The translations under genes were made by a program, and so were the position numbers. The notes under the pieces are model-generated. The model did no database searches. It worked only from the letters and a program-made list of their open reading frames with translations, and was not told where the DNA came from. From Alcanivorax quisquiliarum (lineage in GTDB: Bacteria; Pseudomonadota; Gammaproteobacteria; Pseudomonadales; Alcanivoracaceae): 64,000 bases of DNA. The stretch covers positions 1 to 64,000 of the forward strand of contig NZ_JALKII010000006.1 of NCBI RefSeq assembly GCF_023051175.1, read 5' to 3'. Of this stretch, positions 1 through 8,442 are shown piece by piece (the first letter of the stretch is position 1; every line of letters begins with the position of its first letter).

Positions 1-117
1 TCTGCCCTGTCTGCCCTGTCTGCCCTGTCTGCCCTGTCTGCCCTGTCTGCCCTGTCTGCCCTGTCTGCCCTGTCTGCTCCGTCTGCTCCGTCTGCTCCGT
101 CTGCTCCGTCTGCTCCG
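1..117. repeat. 9-bp tandem repeat (two variants, 13 units)
   Basis: Eight perfect copies of TCTGCCCTG (1-72) are followed directly by five perfect copies of TCTGCTCCG (73-117). The array touches the window edge, so its true length is unknown. The unit is a multiple of three, so all frames stay open across it (for example Ser-Ala-Leu/Ser-Ala-Pro on the plus strand, or Glu-Gln-Thr/Gly-Gln-Thr on the minus strand). I see no convincing gene containing it. It may be a variable-number tandem repeat or the repetitive tail of a gene lying to the left. Confidence 0.9.
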
Positions 118-477
118 CGCTGCGCCTGTCGCGCAACAGCCAGGTCGGATAAACCTTCACCGCACCACGGGCGCACAACACACGCGGCCTCACAGGCGCG
201 CCCGGCGTTGCGGCCGGCACGGTGACCGTGCTGCGGCTCTCTGGAGCGCTTCCGGCACTGTCGCCAGATACCACAACATCGCCAGCCCACCCGCCGCAGG
301 CCTCAGGCAGTACCCCGCCAGCCTTGCCGCCGGCCAGCTGGCGGTGGCTGCCCGCACCGACCACGCCAGCGGACCTGCTCCGCCCGGCACGGGTTTCATC
401 GGCGAAAGTGGGCACAGGCGCCCGCCTGCGCTAAGATGCCGGGCTTCGTTCATTGATAAATCGAGTTTCTATTGCCG
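118..477. other. Intergenic stretch upstream of pcnB
   Basis: About 360 bases separate the tandem repeat from pcnB. Short open frames exist on both strands, but their translations are Pro/Ala/Arg-rich, resemble no family I know and lack ribosome sites, so I treat it as non-coding. In pseudomonads the region upstream of pcnB carries the CrcZ-type small RNA after cbrB. Only one or two ACAACA-like motifs are visible here, which is not enough to call such an RNA. Confidence 0.4.
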
Positions 478-1887
478 ATGCCGCCTCAGCTCCCTGAGCC
501 TCTGCGACGCTTCTGCCAATCCCTGATGCGGCCATTCCGGCGAGGGAGCAGCACCGCAGTCCAACGTCGCATCATTCCCCGCGACCAGCACAATATCTCA
601 CGCAAGGATTTCAGCCGTGCCGCCCTGCATGTGCTGTATGGCCTCAAGGATGCCGGTTACGACGCCTACCTGGTCGGCGGCTGCCTGCGTGATCTGCTGA
701 CCGGCATCAAGCCGAAGGATTTCGATGTCGTCACCAATGCCACACCGGAGCAGATTGAGCGCGTATTCCGGGGCGCCCGCATTATCGGCCGCCGTTTTCG
801 GCTGGTGCATGTGCGCTTCAAGGGCGATGTGATCGAGGTGGCCACGTTCCGCGCCCTGGCCGGCGATGATGACCACGACGACCACCTCAGCCGCCGCAGC
901 GCCAACGGCCAGATCTTGCGCGACAACGTTTACGGCACCATCGAGGAAGACGCGCTGCGCCGCGATTTCACCTGCAATGCGCTCTACTACGATATTGCCG
1001 ATTTCAGCCTGCACGACTTTGCCGACAGCCTGCACGATATCGAGCAACGCACCCTGCGCCTGATCGGCGACCCCGAACAGCGCTACTACGAAGACCCGGT
1101 GCGCATGATCCGTGCGGTGCGGTTTGCCGCCAAGCTGGATTTCGACATCGACCCCGACACCGAAGCGCCGCTGTCCCGGCTTGCTCCACTGTTGCAACAG
1201 GTGCCACCGGCCCGGCTGTTCGAAGAAGTGCTCAAACTGTTTCTCAGCGGCCACGGCCAGCGCACCTTCGCCATCCTGCAACGCTACGGCCTGTTTGATG
1301 CGCTGTTTCCCACCACCGCCGAAGCCCTGGCCGACGAAGACGGCGCCAGCGACCTGAAACTGATCCACGCCGCCATGCGCAACACTGACCAGCGACTGGC
1401 GCAGGACAAGCCTGTCACCCCGGCGTTTCTGTTCGCCGTGCTGCTGTGGCCCGTGCTGCGCCGGCGGCTGGCGTTTTACCTGGATCATGGCATGCCGCCC
1501 ATGCAGGCCATGAACAAGGCCGCGGGGCAGATCATGGCCGAGCAGGTATCCGTGATTGCTATTCCGCGCCGTTTCTCCACCGTGGTGCGGGAAATGTGGG
1601 ATCTGCAATTGCGCCTGCCGCGCCGCGCCGGCAATCGTGCCGAGCAGCTGATGCAGCACCCCCGGTTCCGGGCCGCCTACGATTTCCTGTTGCTGCGCGA
1701 GGAAGCCGGCGAAATCAAGCCGGGCCTTGGCGAGTGGTGGACGCGCTATCAGGAAGCCCACCCGGTGGATCGCGATACACTGCTGGCCTCCCTCAGCCGC
1801 CGCGACAGCGAGCCGGGCGCGCCGCGCAAACGCCGCCGCCGGCGCCGCCGTGGCGGGGCCGGCAATCAGGCCGGCGACGGCGAATGA
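478..1887 (+). CDS. pcnB: Poly(A) polymerase I
   Basis: Adds 3' poly(A) tails to RNA and so promotes its decay. This is a class II nucleotidyltransferase of about 469 residues, normal for PcnB. The head domain has the LVGGCLRDLLTG helix and the metal-binding DFDVVTNATPEQ (catalytic Asp-x-Asp), followed by IGRRFRLVHVRF. The RNA-binding motif EDPVRMIRAVRFAAKLDFDI follows, and the basic tail (KRRRRRRRGG) is typical of the family. The start is uncertain: TTG 472, ATG 478 and ATG 526 are in frame, none with a good Shine-Dalgarno. ATG 526 would give an N-terminus closer to the E. coli length. The stop overlaps folK by four bases (ATGA), so the two are translationally coupled. Confidence 0.95.
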   Translation: MPPQLPEPLRRFCQSLMRPFRRGSSTAVQRRIIPRDQHNISRKDFSRAALHVLYGLKDAGYDAYLVGGCLRDLLTGIKPKDFDVVTNATPEQIERVFRGARIIGRRFRLVHVRFKGDVIEVATFRALAGDDDHDDHLSRRSANGQILRDNVYGTIEEDALRRDFTCNALYYDIADFSLHDFADSLHDIEQRTLRLIGDPEQRYYEDPVRMIRAVRFAAKLDFDIDPDTEAPLSRLAPLLQQVPPARLFEEVLKLFLSGHGQRTFAILQRYGLFDALFPTTAEALADEDGASDLKLIHAAMRNTDQRLAQDKPVTPAFLFAVLLWPVLRRRLAFYLDHGMPPMQAMNKAAGQIMAEQVSVIAIPRRFSTVVREMWDLQLRLPRRAGNRAEQLMQHPRFRAAYDFLLLREEAGEIKPGLGEWWTRYQEAHPVDRDTLLASLSRRDSEPGAPRKRRRRRRRGGAGNQAGDGE

Positions 1888-2405
1888 TCCGCGCCTATAT
1901 CGGGCTTGGCAGCAACCTGGCCGATCCCGTAGCTCAGGTGCGCGCTGCCTTGCGCGCCCTGACAGCCCTGCCACACAGCCGCCTTGCCGGGCAATCACCG
2001 CTTTACCGCAGCGCGCCCGTGGGCCCGCAGGATCAGCCGGATTTCATCAATGCCGTGGCCGCACTGGATACCTCGCTGCCCCCGCTGGCGTTGCTGGATG
2101 CGCTGCAGGCGCTGGAGCAAGCCGCCGGCAGGGAGCGCCTGCGTCCCTGGGGCGAACGCACGCTGGATCTTGATCTGCTGCTGTACGGCGACCAGCACAT
2201 CGCCACGCCGCGCCTGACCGTCCCACACCCGCACCTGCATGAACGAGCCTTCGTGCTGGTGCCGCTGGCCGCTCTGGCCCCCGATCTGCGCCTGCCTGAC
2301 GGCCAGCCAATCACCCACTGGCTGGCGCAATGCAATCGGGATGATGTCTGGTACTATGATGGCCGCGTGGATGGTCGCGATAGCCCCGGGGGTGGCCGCG
2401 GATGA
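1884..2405 (+). CDS. folK: 2-amino-4-hydroxy-6-hydroxymethyldihydropteridine pyrophosphokinase
   Basis: Transfers pyrophosphate from ATP to 6-hydroxymethyl-dihydropterin, the step before dihydropteroate synthase in folate synthesis; cytosolic. The 173-residue product begins MIRAYIGLGSNLADP, the usual HPPK N-terminus, and carries the family signature as RPWGERTLDLDLLLYGD, with the metal-binding D-x-D, followed by TVPHPHLHERAFVLVPL. The start is the ATG overlapping the pcnB stop. An open frame upstream belongs to pcnB in another phase. The C-terminus after the core is slightly extended (about 20 residues). The next gene lies 229 bases downstream, with nothing obvious in between. Confidence 0.96.
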   Translation: MIRAYIGLGSNLADPVAQVRAALRALTALPHSRLAGQSPLYRSAPVGPQDQPDFINAVAALDTSLPPLALLDALQALEQAAGRERLRPWGERTLDLDLLLYGDQHIATPRLTVPHPHLHERAFVLVPLAALAPDLRLPDGQPITHWLAQCNRDDVWYYDGRVDGRDSPGGGRG

Positions 2406-2634
2406 CCGGATGTAACAACAGCCTGTAGGCAGACCGGCGAAGCCGGGCAATGCACAGCCCACCGGGCGCCTGCCACCCGCTTCAGCCGGCCAGCTCAGGC
2501 GCTTGCGTAGAGGCGCACCCACGCGGAGCCGCACTCAGGCACTAGCCGCTGCCCTGCACCGACGATGCCCAGGCAACCCGTAACGCATACCGGCGACCAG
2601 CCGCATGAATCACGCCTTATCGGGGGAGAAAACG

Positions 2635-3315
2635 ATGCCCACAGAACGACTGCAAGCCCTGCGCGACAGCGGCGAGCTACCCCGTTTTGTCGCCGTGGAA
2701 GGCCCGATCGGTGTGGGCAAGACCACGCTAGCACGGCGTCTGGCGGCCACCTTCAACTATGAAACACTGCTGGAGCAGGCCGAGGCCAACCCCTTTCTGG
2801 AGCGCTTTTACCGCGACCCGCGCCGCTATGCCCTGCAAACCGAGCTGTTCTTTTTATTTCAACGCACCGAGCAACTGCGCGATCTGAAACAGAACAGCCT
2901 GTTCGAGCCGGTGCGGGTCAGCGATTTCCTGATCGACAAGAACGCCCTGTTTGCCGAAGTGACACTGGATGAAGACGAGTTCCAGCTGTATCAGAACGTG
3001 CATCAGCACCTCATCATCGACGCACCACAGCCTGATCTGGTGATCTATCTCCAGGCGCCCACCAGCGTGCTGCTGCAACGTATCGGCAAGCGCGGCCTGG
3101 CGCATGAACGCGCCATCAGCGCCGAGTATCTGGATCAGCTCAACAGCGCCTATGCCCGCTTCTTCCACTTTTACGACCAGGCACCGCTGTTGATCGTCAA
3201 CGCGGCCGATATCGATTTCGCCAGCAACGATGACGACTACCAGCAGCTGCTGAGCTACCTGCTGGACATCCGCCGGGGCCGGCACTACTTTAACCCCCGG
3301 CCGCTGGCAGGCTGA
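2635..3315 (+). CDS. Deoxynucleoside kinase (deoxyguanosine/deoxyadenosine kinase family)
   Basis: Phosphorylates deoxynucleosides for salvage to dNTPs. The 226-residue protein has the P-loop [17 protein letters not shown] near residue 25, the substrate-site segment [12 protein letters not shown], the [10 protein letters not shown] helix, the DRS-like region VSDFLIDKN, and a lid region [12 protein letters not shown] chose ATG 2635, which has GGGGGAG seven bases upstream, over the in-frame ATG 2605, which has no ribosome site. A kinase of this family between folK and panB occurs in several marine gammaproteobacteria. The exact base specificity (dG, dA or dC) cannot be read from the sequence. 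Confidence 0.9.
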   Translation: MPTERLQALRDSGELPRFVAVEGPIGVGKTTLARRLAATFNYETLLEQAEANPFLERFYRDPRRYALQTELFFLFQRTEQLRDLKQNSLFEPVRVSDFLIDKNALFAEVTLDEDEFQLYQNVHQHLIIDAPQPDLVIYLQAPTSVLLQRIGKRGLAHERAISAEYLDQLNSAYARFFHFYDQAPLLIVNAADIDFASNDDDYQQLLSYLLDIRRGRHYFNPRPLAG

Positions 3316-3358
3316 TAGCCGCCAGCCGCCCATACCATCTTCGACCCGGGTACCTGCT

Positions 3359-4150
3359 ATGAGCGTAACCGTCCGCACCCTTCAGCAATGCAAGAACGAA
3401 GGCCGCAAGTTTTCCGTCCTCACCGCCTACGATGCCACCTTCGCGCATCAGATCAGCAGCGCAGGCGTCGACGCCATTCTGGTCGGCGATTCGCTCGGCA
3501 TGGTGGTGCAGGGCCACGACAGCACCCTGCCGGTGACCGTGGACGACATCGTTTACCACACCGCCTGCGTGGCACGCGGCAACCAGGGCGCGCTGATCAT
3601 CGCTGACGTGCCGTTTCTGGCAGCAGCAACGCTGGATCGGGCGCTGGATTGCTCGCTGAAACTGATGCAGGCCGGCGCCAACGTGGTCAAGATCGAAGGC
3701 GCTGGCTGGCTGGCAGACACCGTTCAGGTGCTCAAGCGCAACGGCGTGCCCACGTGCGTGCACATGGGCCTGACACCACAATCGGTAAATGCATTCGGCG
3801 GCTACCGGGTGCAGGGCCGCGAGCAAAGCCAGGCCGATCAGATGATTGCCGATGCGCAAGCGCTGGAAGCCGCCGGCGCCGACATGCTGCTGCTGGAATG
3901 CGTGCCCCGCGAAGTCAGCAAGCAACTGACCGCTGCCGTGGGCATCCCGGTGATCGGCATCGGCGCTGCGCCGGAATGCGATGGCCAGGTGCTGGTGATT
4001 CAGGATGTGCTGGGCATTACTGCCGGCAAGACGGCGCGTTTCGTGAAAAACTTCATGGCTGCCGCCAACGGCGATATCGCCGCCGCCATCAAGGCTTATG
4101 ATAGCGCCGTCAAAGACGGCTCATTCCCTGCCGCCGAACACTGTTTCTGA
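3359..4150 (+). CDS. panB: 3-methyl-2-oxobutanoate hydroxymethyltransferase
   Basis: Makes ketopantoate from alpha-ketoisovalerate and 5,10-methylene-tetrahydrofolate, the first committed step of pantothenate synthesis. At 263 residues it matches the family length and shows the TIM-barrel signatures: [10 protein letters not shown]-like [12 protein letters not shown], the metal/substrate motif [45 protein letters not shown] and the catalytic glutamate in [10 protein letters not shown]. It is followed by panC after 63 bases containing a hairpin, and uses the folate pool served by folK upstream. Confidence 0.98.
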   Translation: MSVTVRTLQQCKNEGRKFSVLTAYDATFAHQISSAGVDAILVGDSLGMVVQGHDSTLPVTVDDIVYHTACVARGNQGALIIADVPFLAAATLDRALDCSLKLMQAGANVVKIEGAGWLADTVQVLKRNGVPTCVHMGLTPQSVNAFGGYRVQGREQSQADQMIADAQALEAAGADMLLLECVPREVSKQLTAAVGIPVIGIGAAPECDGQVLVIQDVLGITAGKTARFVKNFMAAANGDIAAAIKAYDSAVKDGSFPAAEHCF

Positions 4151-4155
4151 ACCAC

Positions 4156-4194
4156 AGCAGCTGCGCCCGGCATCACTGCCAGGGCGCAGCTGCT
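4156..4194 (+). terminator. Hairpin between panB and panC
   Basis: AGCAGCTGCGCCC (4156-4168) and GGGCGCAGCTGCT (4182-4194) form a perfect 13-bp stem with a 13-nt loop. There is no clean T-run after it, so it may be a partial terminator, an RNA processing or stabilising element between panB and panC, or a pause site. Confidence 0.45.
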
Positions 4195-4213
4195 GCTCTC
4201 TTCCGGAGCCTGT

Positions 4214-5065
4214 ATGCAAACCCTGCATCGTATTGATGAAGTGCGCGCCCAGGTGCGTGCCTGGAAAGCCGCTGGCCTGCGTGTCGCCTTTGTGCCCACC
4301 ATGGGCAATCTGCACGCCGGCCATATCCGGCTGGTCACCACCGCACGCGAGCATGCGGATAAAGTCGTCACCAGTATTTTTGTCAATCCGACCCAGTTCG
4401 GCCCGAACGAAGATTTCGATGCCTACCCGCGCACGCTGGCCGACGATCAGGCAAAACTCGCGGCGGCCGGCAACGATCTGGTGTTTGCCCCATCGGTGGC
4501 AGAAATGTATCCCGAACCGGGCCTCACCACCGTGGACGTGGCCGAGCTGGGTGATTACTTGTGCGGTGCCAGCCGGCCGGGGCATTTTCGCGGCGTTTCC
4601 ACCGTCGTCAGCAAACTGTTCCATATCGTCGAGGCCGATGTGGCCTGCTTTGGCGAAAAGGATTATCAACAGCTTGCGATCATCCGGCGCATGGTGCGGG
4701 ATCTGTGTTTTGGCGTGAGCATCATCGGCGTGCCCACCGAACGGGAAAGCGACGGGCTGGCTCTGAGCTCCCGCAACGGCTACCTCAGTGCCGCCGAACG
4801 AGCTGTGGCGCCACAGATTTACGCGCACTTGTGTGCCGCACGAAATGCCCTCATATCAGGGGAAACGGACTTCGCCGGGCTTTCCGCACAGCTCGCCACC
4901 TCGCTTGAGACCCACGGGTTTCAGGTGGATTACCTGGAAATCATGGACGCCGAACGGCTCAGGCCCGCCACCCCCGCGAACGAAAAACTGGTTGTCGCGG
5001 TCGCCGCCAGGCTGGGAAAAACTCGATTGATAGACAATATATCAGTGGCAATTGTACGTGACTGA
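4214..5065 (+). CDS. panC: Pantothenate synthetase (pantoate--beta-alanine ligase)
   Basis: Joins pantoate and beta-alanine using ATP through a pantoyl-adenylate. The 283-residue protein has the nucleotidyltransferase HIGH-type motif in VPTMGNLHAGHI, SIFVNPTQFGPNEDF, the pantoate-binding RPGHFRGVSTVV, FGEKDYQQLAIIRRMV, and PTERESDGLALSSRN (KMSKS-equivalent loop). The ATG at 4214 follows TTCCGGAG closely. It lies between panB and panD, giving the complete panB-panC-panD set in one direction. Confidence 0.98.
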   Translation: MQTLHRIDEVRAQVRAWKAAGLRVAFVPTMGNLHAGHIRLVTTAREHADKVVTSIFVNPTQFGPNEDFDAYPRTLADDQAKLAAAGNDLVFAPSVAEMYPEPGLTTVDVAELGDYLCGASRPGHFRGVSTVVSKLFHIVEADVACFGEKDYQQLAIIRRMVRDLCFGVSIIGVPTERESDGLALSSRNGYLSAAERAVAPQIYAHLCAARNALISGETDFAGLSAQLATSLETHGFQVDYLEIMDAERLRPATPANEKLVVAVAARLGKTRLIDNISVAIVRD

Positions 5066-5215
5066 GCATTCCGGCATACTGGCGCGCCATTTTCGGCACT
5101 GGCGCCCGGCTGATTGACAGTCTGAATGCCGGTTGACCTGCTGGCAGGGTTGGTTGAAAGCCTGTCATACAGTTGCAACGGCCCTCCGGGGCAGCGCAGA
5201 GAGGTGAGAAAAGTT

Positions 5216-5596
5216 ATGCAATGCACAATGCTGAAAGCCAAGCTGCATCAGGCACGAGTTACCCACGCGGAGCTCGAATACGAAGGCTCTTGTGCCATTG
5301 ATGGCGAGCTCCTCGATCTGTCCGGCATTCTGGAATATGAACAGATCCAGATTTATAACATCGATAACGGCGAACGCTTCACCACTTATGCCATTCGTGG
5401 CGAAGAAGGCTCGAAGATGATCTCCGTGAACGGTGCTGCCGCACACAAGGCACAGCCAGGTGATCGCATCATCATCTGTGCTTACGCAAATTACTCCAGT
5501 GCGGAGCTGATCAATTTCAAACCGCGCCTGATCTATCTTGCCGACGGTAATGCCGTGAAAGGCACAAGCAACGCGATCCCGGTGCAAGTGGCGTAA
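5216..5596 (+). CDS. panD: Aspartate 1-decarboxylase proenzyme
   Basis: Pyruvoyl enzyme producing beta-alanine, the second substrate of PanC. The start at 5216 gives a 126-residue proenzyme beginning [20 protein letters not shown], the standard PanD N-terminus; upstream in-frame ATGs give an unrelated extension. GAGGTGAGAA precedes the start. Self-cleavage should occur at Gly24-Ser25 (in YEGSCAIDG), converting Ser25 to the pyruvoyl group. Other conserved parts are Lys9, the Tyr in FTTYAI, and ISVNGAAAH. The C-terminus AIPVQVA matches E. coli PanD. A strong terminator follows at 5709. Confidence 0.97.
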   Translation: MQCTMLKAKLHQARVTHAELEYEGSCAIDGELLDLSGILEYEQIQIYNIDNGERFTTYAIRGEEGSKMISVNGAAAHKAQPGDRIIICAYANYSSAELINFKPRLIYLADGNAVKGTSNAIPVQVA

Positions 5597-5708
5597 TTTT
5601 CTATTGCGGCGGACGGGCACCGCAAGCGCCCGAGAAGACGCAAGAAAAGTTGCAGGGAAAAGCCACGAGGCGATCCGCAAGCAAGCCCAAAAGCCCGACA
5701 ATAAAGCG

Positions 5709-5740
5709 CCCTCAAGCTGCAACAGCTTGAGGGTTTTTTT
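5709..5740 (+). terminator. Rho-independent terminator after panD
   Basis: CCCTCAAGCTG (5709-5719), loop CAA, CAGCTTGAGGG (5723-5733), then seven T (5734-5740). This is a perfect 11-bp stem with a T-run and ends the pcnB-to-panD gene group. Confidence 0.95.
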
Positions 5741-6118
5741 CGTGCCGTGCGAAGGCAGAGCCGAGCGCCCGCGCATACCCGCAGCACAGCACCAGGACGA
5801 TGCATCGAATGACGCTTTTCTCGATTGCTTGCGGCAACAAACATCTTCAAGCATCTTGCCTTCCCCCATGGCGAGCCGATCGCAAAGCAAAGCAAAGCAA
5901 AGGAGTAGAGCACCGAGCGGACAAACAACTGCGAACGATCATGTGCCACCGATAGCTCGCTTGTTAACACGATGGCCGGGCGAGGCAATGGCTGCCCTGC
6001 GCGAGACAATTTTTCTGCACCGTGATGGCTACCCTCTGCGGCAATCGTCGCCCCGCGCCCAACACCTGCCCGGCCCGGCGAGCACGATCGCATAAGCGGC
6101 CACACGGCTCCGGCGATC
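5741..6118. other. Non-coding gap with a 5-bp microsatellite
   Basis: About 380 bases lie between the panD terminator and the end of the convergent response-regulator gene. The only distinct structure is four copies of GCAAA at 5882-5901. I see no gene or convincing RNA in it. Confidence 0.5.
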
Positions 6119-6826
6119 TCACCGTTGTGCCGGATCAACCTCGGCGTCAGTACGCTTTGCCAGCCCGAGCGCCAGCGGATCAGCCAGGCCGGCGGCAATG
6201 GCCATGCCCACCAGTGCCGGCAAATGCGGGGCCTGCATTCGACGCATCACCCTGGCCCGATGTAGATCCACGGTTTTCACACTGATCCCCAGTCGATCGG
6301 CAATTTCCCGATTGGTGTGGCCATGTACCAGCGGCAGCAACACGTCCTGCTCGCGCTGGGTGAGCGCGGCGAGCCGTGCGTGCACCGCTTTCAGTAGGGG
6401 CGACACGTCGCGCTGCCGGTGGCGTAATACATGCTGCACACTATCCAGCAGCAGCTGCTCACTATACGGTTTTTCAATGAAATCCACGGCTCCCGCACGA
6501 AACGCCCGCACCACCATCGGCACGTCCGCATGGCCGCTGACAAAAATGATCGGCAGGTCGATGCCACGTTCACGCAGCGCATCCTGCACGCTCAACCCGC
6601 CCATGCCCGGCATGCGCACATCCAGCAGCAGACAGCCGCGCATGTCCGGTCGGCACGCCTCCAGAAAAACACGGCCATCCGTAAACGGCTGCACCGACAA
6701 CCCCACCGATTCCAGCAACCACACTGTCGATTCCAGCATGCCGGGATCATCGTCCACCACATACACTTGCTGCCCGGCCGGCAATTGGCCCGATTGATCG
6801 TGTTGAAACACCTCTGTCTCCTGCAT
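6119..6826 (-). CDS. FixJ/TodT-family response regulator (receiver + LuxR-type HTH)
   Basis: DNA-binding response regulator of 235 residues. The receiver domain begins VYVVDDDPGML, the phospho-acceptor is Asp69 in LLLDVRMPG, the conserved Ser/Thr switch is in FVSGHADVPMVV, and the Lys is in IEKPYS. A linker leads to a NarL/FixJ helix-turn-helix, LTQREQDVLLPLVHGHTNREI, with KTVDLHRARVMRRM as recognition helix. The gene lies two bases after the stop of the sensor kinase, so the two form an operon. The C-terminal tail (about 35 residues) is longer than usual. The neighbouring divergent acyl-CoA genes are plausible targets; that is inference. Confidence 0.93.
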   Translation of the reverse strand: MQETEVFQHDQSGQLPAGQQVYVVDDDPGMLESTVWLLESVGLSVQPFTDGRVFLEACRPDMRGCLLLDVRMPGMGGLSVQDALRERGIDLPIIFVSGHADVPMVVRAFRAGAVDFIEKPYSEQLLLDSVQHVLRHRQRDVSPLLKAVHARLAALTQREQDVLLPLVHGHTNREIADRLGISVKTVDLHRARVMRRMQAPHLPALVGMAIAAGLADPLALGLAKRTDAEVDPAQR

Positions 6827-6828
6827 CG

Positions 6829-8283
6829 TTATTCTGTGCGGGTGGCGTGCAGCGGAAACCGGCAGCGCATAGTCAAGCCACCGCCCTGCTGCGGCACCGC
6901 CTCAAGCTCGCCACCAAAGCCCTCGACAATCGTGCGGCTCATGGATAACCCCAGCCCGAGCCCCTCTGCCTTGCTGGTAAAAAACGGCGTAAATATTCGC
7001 TCCCGCGCTTGCGGGGCCAAACCCGGCCCTTCGTCCGTCACGGCCAGCGCCAGCATGTCGTCTTCCACTGCGGCTGACACCCACACGCGCGACGGGCCCC
7101 GATGCACCCCTGAGTTGGCCTCCATGGCGTTGCGCAGCAAATTCAGCAACACCTGCTCCAGCAGCACTTTGTCGGCCACCAGCGCGGGCAGGTTCTCCGC
7201 CAGCGCCAGAATGATGTCCACTTGCCGCTGGGCCGCTTCCCAGGCACATAGCTGCACTGTGTCGCGCACCACCTGATCGAGCGCAAGGGGCCGCATGTGC
7301 CGCTGCCCCTTGCGCAAGAACGCACGCAGGCGGCGGATGACAGCCGAGGCGTGGCTGGCGTGTTCGTTGATGCGGCGCAAGCCTGACGCCAGCCGCTCGC
7401 GCGCCAGCGGGCTTTCCGCGACGGTTTGTAAATAACGCTGTCCGGCGCTGGCATAGTTCATGATCGCCGCCAGCGGCTGATTGATTTCGTGCGCGATGCC
7501 GGAGGCAAACTCCCCCAATGTCACCAGCCGTGCGCTGTGGGCCAGCTCTTCTTCCAACTGCCGCTGCTGCGCCTCTGCGGCAATACGGGAAGAAATATCG
7601 CGGGACACACTGACCACTTCCACCACCGAGCCGGTATAGGTTTCACGAATGGCTCGGCTGGATGTCTCCAGCCAGACATACCGCCCGTCACGGTGCCGCA
7701 CCCGGTAGGTGCTGGTGTGATAACCGGCATCCTCCAGCGCCTCCAGCTCGGCCTGACCGAAAGCCGCGACTTCCGACGGGTGCAGAAGCTCGGCCAGCGA
7801 GCGCCCGCGCAATTGCTCCGGCCAGTATCCCAGCAACCGCCAGGAAGCCGGCGAGGCATCCAGAAACCGGCCCTCCGGCGTATGGCGTGAGATCAGATCG
7901 GTGGTGTTCTCGATGATCAGCCGGTAAAGCCGCTGCGCACGCGCCGCCTCGCGTTCCCGGCGCAGTGCCTCGGTAGCATCCCGGCAGCGCGCCAGCACGC
8001 GACCAGCCGCGGTATCGGGGATGAACGTCCACAGCAGCCCTCGCGTGCCCCACCAGGCTTCCACCTCCTCGATCGCCCGCTGCTGGTGCAGGCAGGCGCG
8101 CGCCAGGTGGGCATGATTGGGCGGCAGCAGGGCCGGTGCGTTGGCGAGCAGGCCGCCTTCAAGCAGGGCCAGGCAGGCCGCATTGGCCATCAGCGGCTGG
8201 CCATCGGCTGCCAGCCACAGGCTCGGCTGCGGGTCGGCTGCCGCACACGGCAACGGCGCGGGATCGGGTGGGGACTGGGTCAT
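6829..8283 (-). CDS. PAS-domain sensor histidine kinase (FixL-like, soluble)
   Basis: Partner of the regulator that follows. From ATG 8283 the protein has 484 residues and no membrane segment, so it is cytosolic. A weak PAS-like N-terminus (residues about 20-110) is followed by a clear PAS/PAC domain (about 125-235, with DLISRHTPEGRFLDASPAS and HRDGRYVWLETS). The dimerisation domain has His265 in GIAHEINQPLAAIMNYA, and the ATPase domain shows NLLRNAMEAN, VTDEGPGL and GLGLGLSM. A TTG 51 bases upstream would extend the frame, but the extension falls in the AT-rich promoter region. No heme-binding or transport domain is obvious, so the signal is unknown. Confidence 0.92.
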   Translation of the reverse strand: MTQSPPDPAPLPCAAADPQPSLWLAADGQPLMANAACLALLEGGLLANAPALLPPNHAHLARACLHQQRAIEEVEAWWGTRGLLWTFIPDTAAGRVLARCRDATEALRREREAARAQRLYRLIIENTTDLISRHTPEGRFLDASPASWRLLGYWPEQLRGRSLAELLHPSEVAAFGQAELEALEDAGYHTSTYRVRHRDGRYVWLETSSRAIRETYTGSVVEVVSVSRDISSRIAAEAQQRQLEEELAHSARLVTLGEFASGIAHEINQPLAAIMNYASAGQRYLQTVAESPLARERLASGLRRINEHASHASAVIRRLRAFLRKGQRHMRPLALDQVVRDTVQLCAWEAAQRQVDIILALAENLPALVADKVLLEQVLLNLLRNAMEANSGVHRGPSRVWVSAAVEDDMLALAVTDEGPGLAPQARERIFTPFFTSKAEGLGLGLSMSRTIVEGFGGELEAVPQQGGGLTMRCRFPLHATRTE

Positions 8284-8323
8284 AGGGCTTTGCTGTCGTC
8301 TGTCCCGAATCGAAGACCAATAA

Positions 8324-8343
8324 ATATAGTACAAATACTATAT
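8324..8343. promoter_or_regulatory. Palindrome in the divergent kinase / acyl-CoA ligase promoter region
   Basis: ATATAGTA-CAAA-TACTATAT is a perfect 8-bp inverted repeat. It sits in the only AT-rich stretch of the area, between the sensor kinase start (8283, minus) and the ligase start (8443, plus). A TATAAAT-like -10 lies near 8380. Position and symmetry fit a dimeric operator, possibly for the FixJ-type regulator encoded alongside, but that is inference. Confidence 0.4.
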
Positions 8344-8442
8344 AGAGTCAGTGATATTCCATATCTGCGGCAAAATGTATATAAATAGGGACCGCCTTCC
8401 TTACGGCGGTTGCCTGAACATTTCAACAACAGGGCTAGCACA

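Noticed and set aside
118-470. CrcZ-type small RNA upstream of pcnB
   Set aside because: Position would fit, but only one or two ACAACA-like motifs are seen and no terminator or clear promoter.
598-1998. Long minus-strand open frame opposite pcnB
   Set aside because: It is the antisense shadow of pcnB and folK in high-GC DNA; its translation has no family features and no ribosome site.
5165-5890. Minus-strand frame across panD and its terminator
   Set aside because: It reads through a strong terminator and has no homology features.
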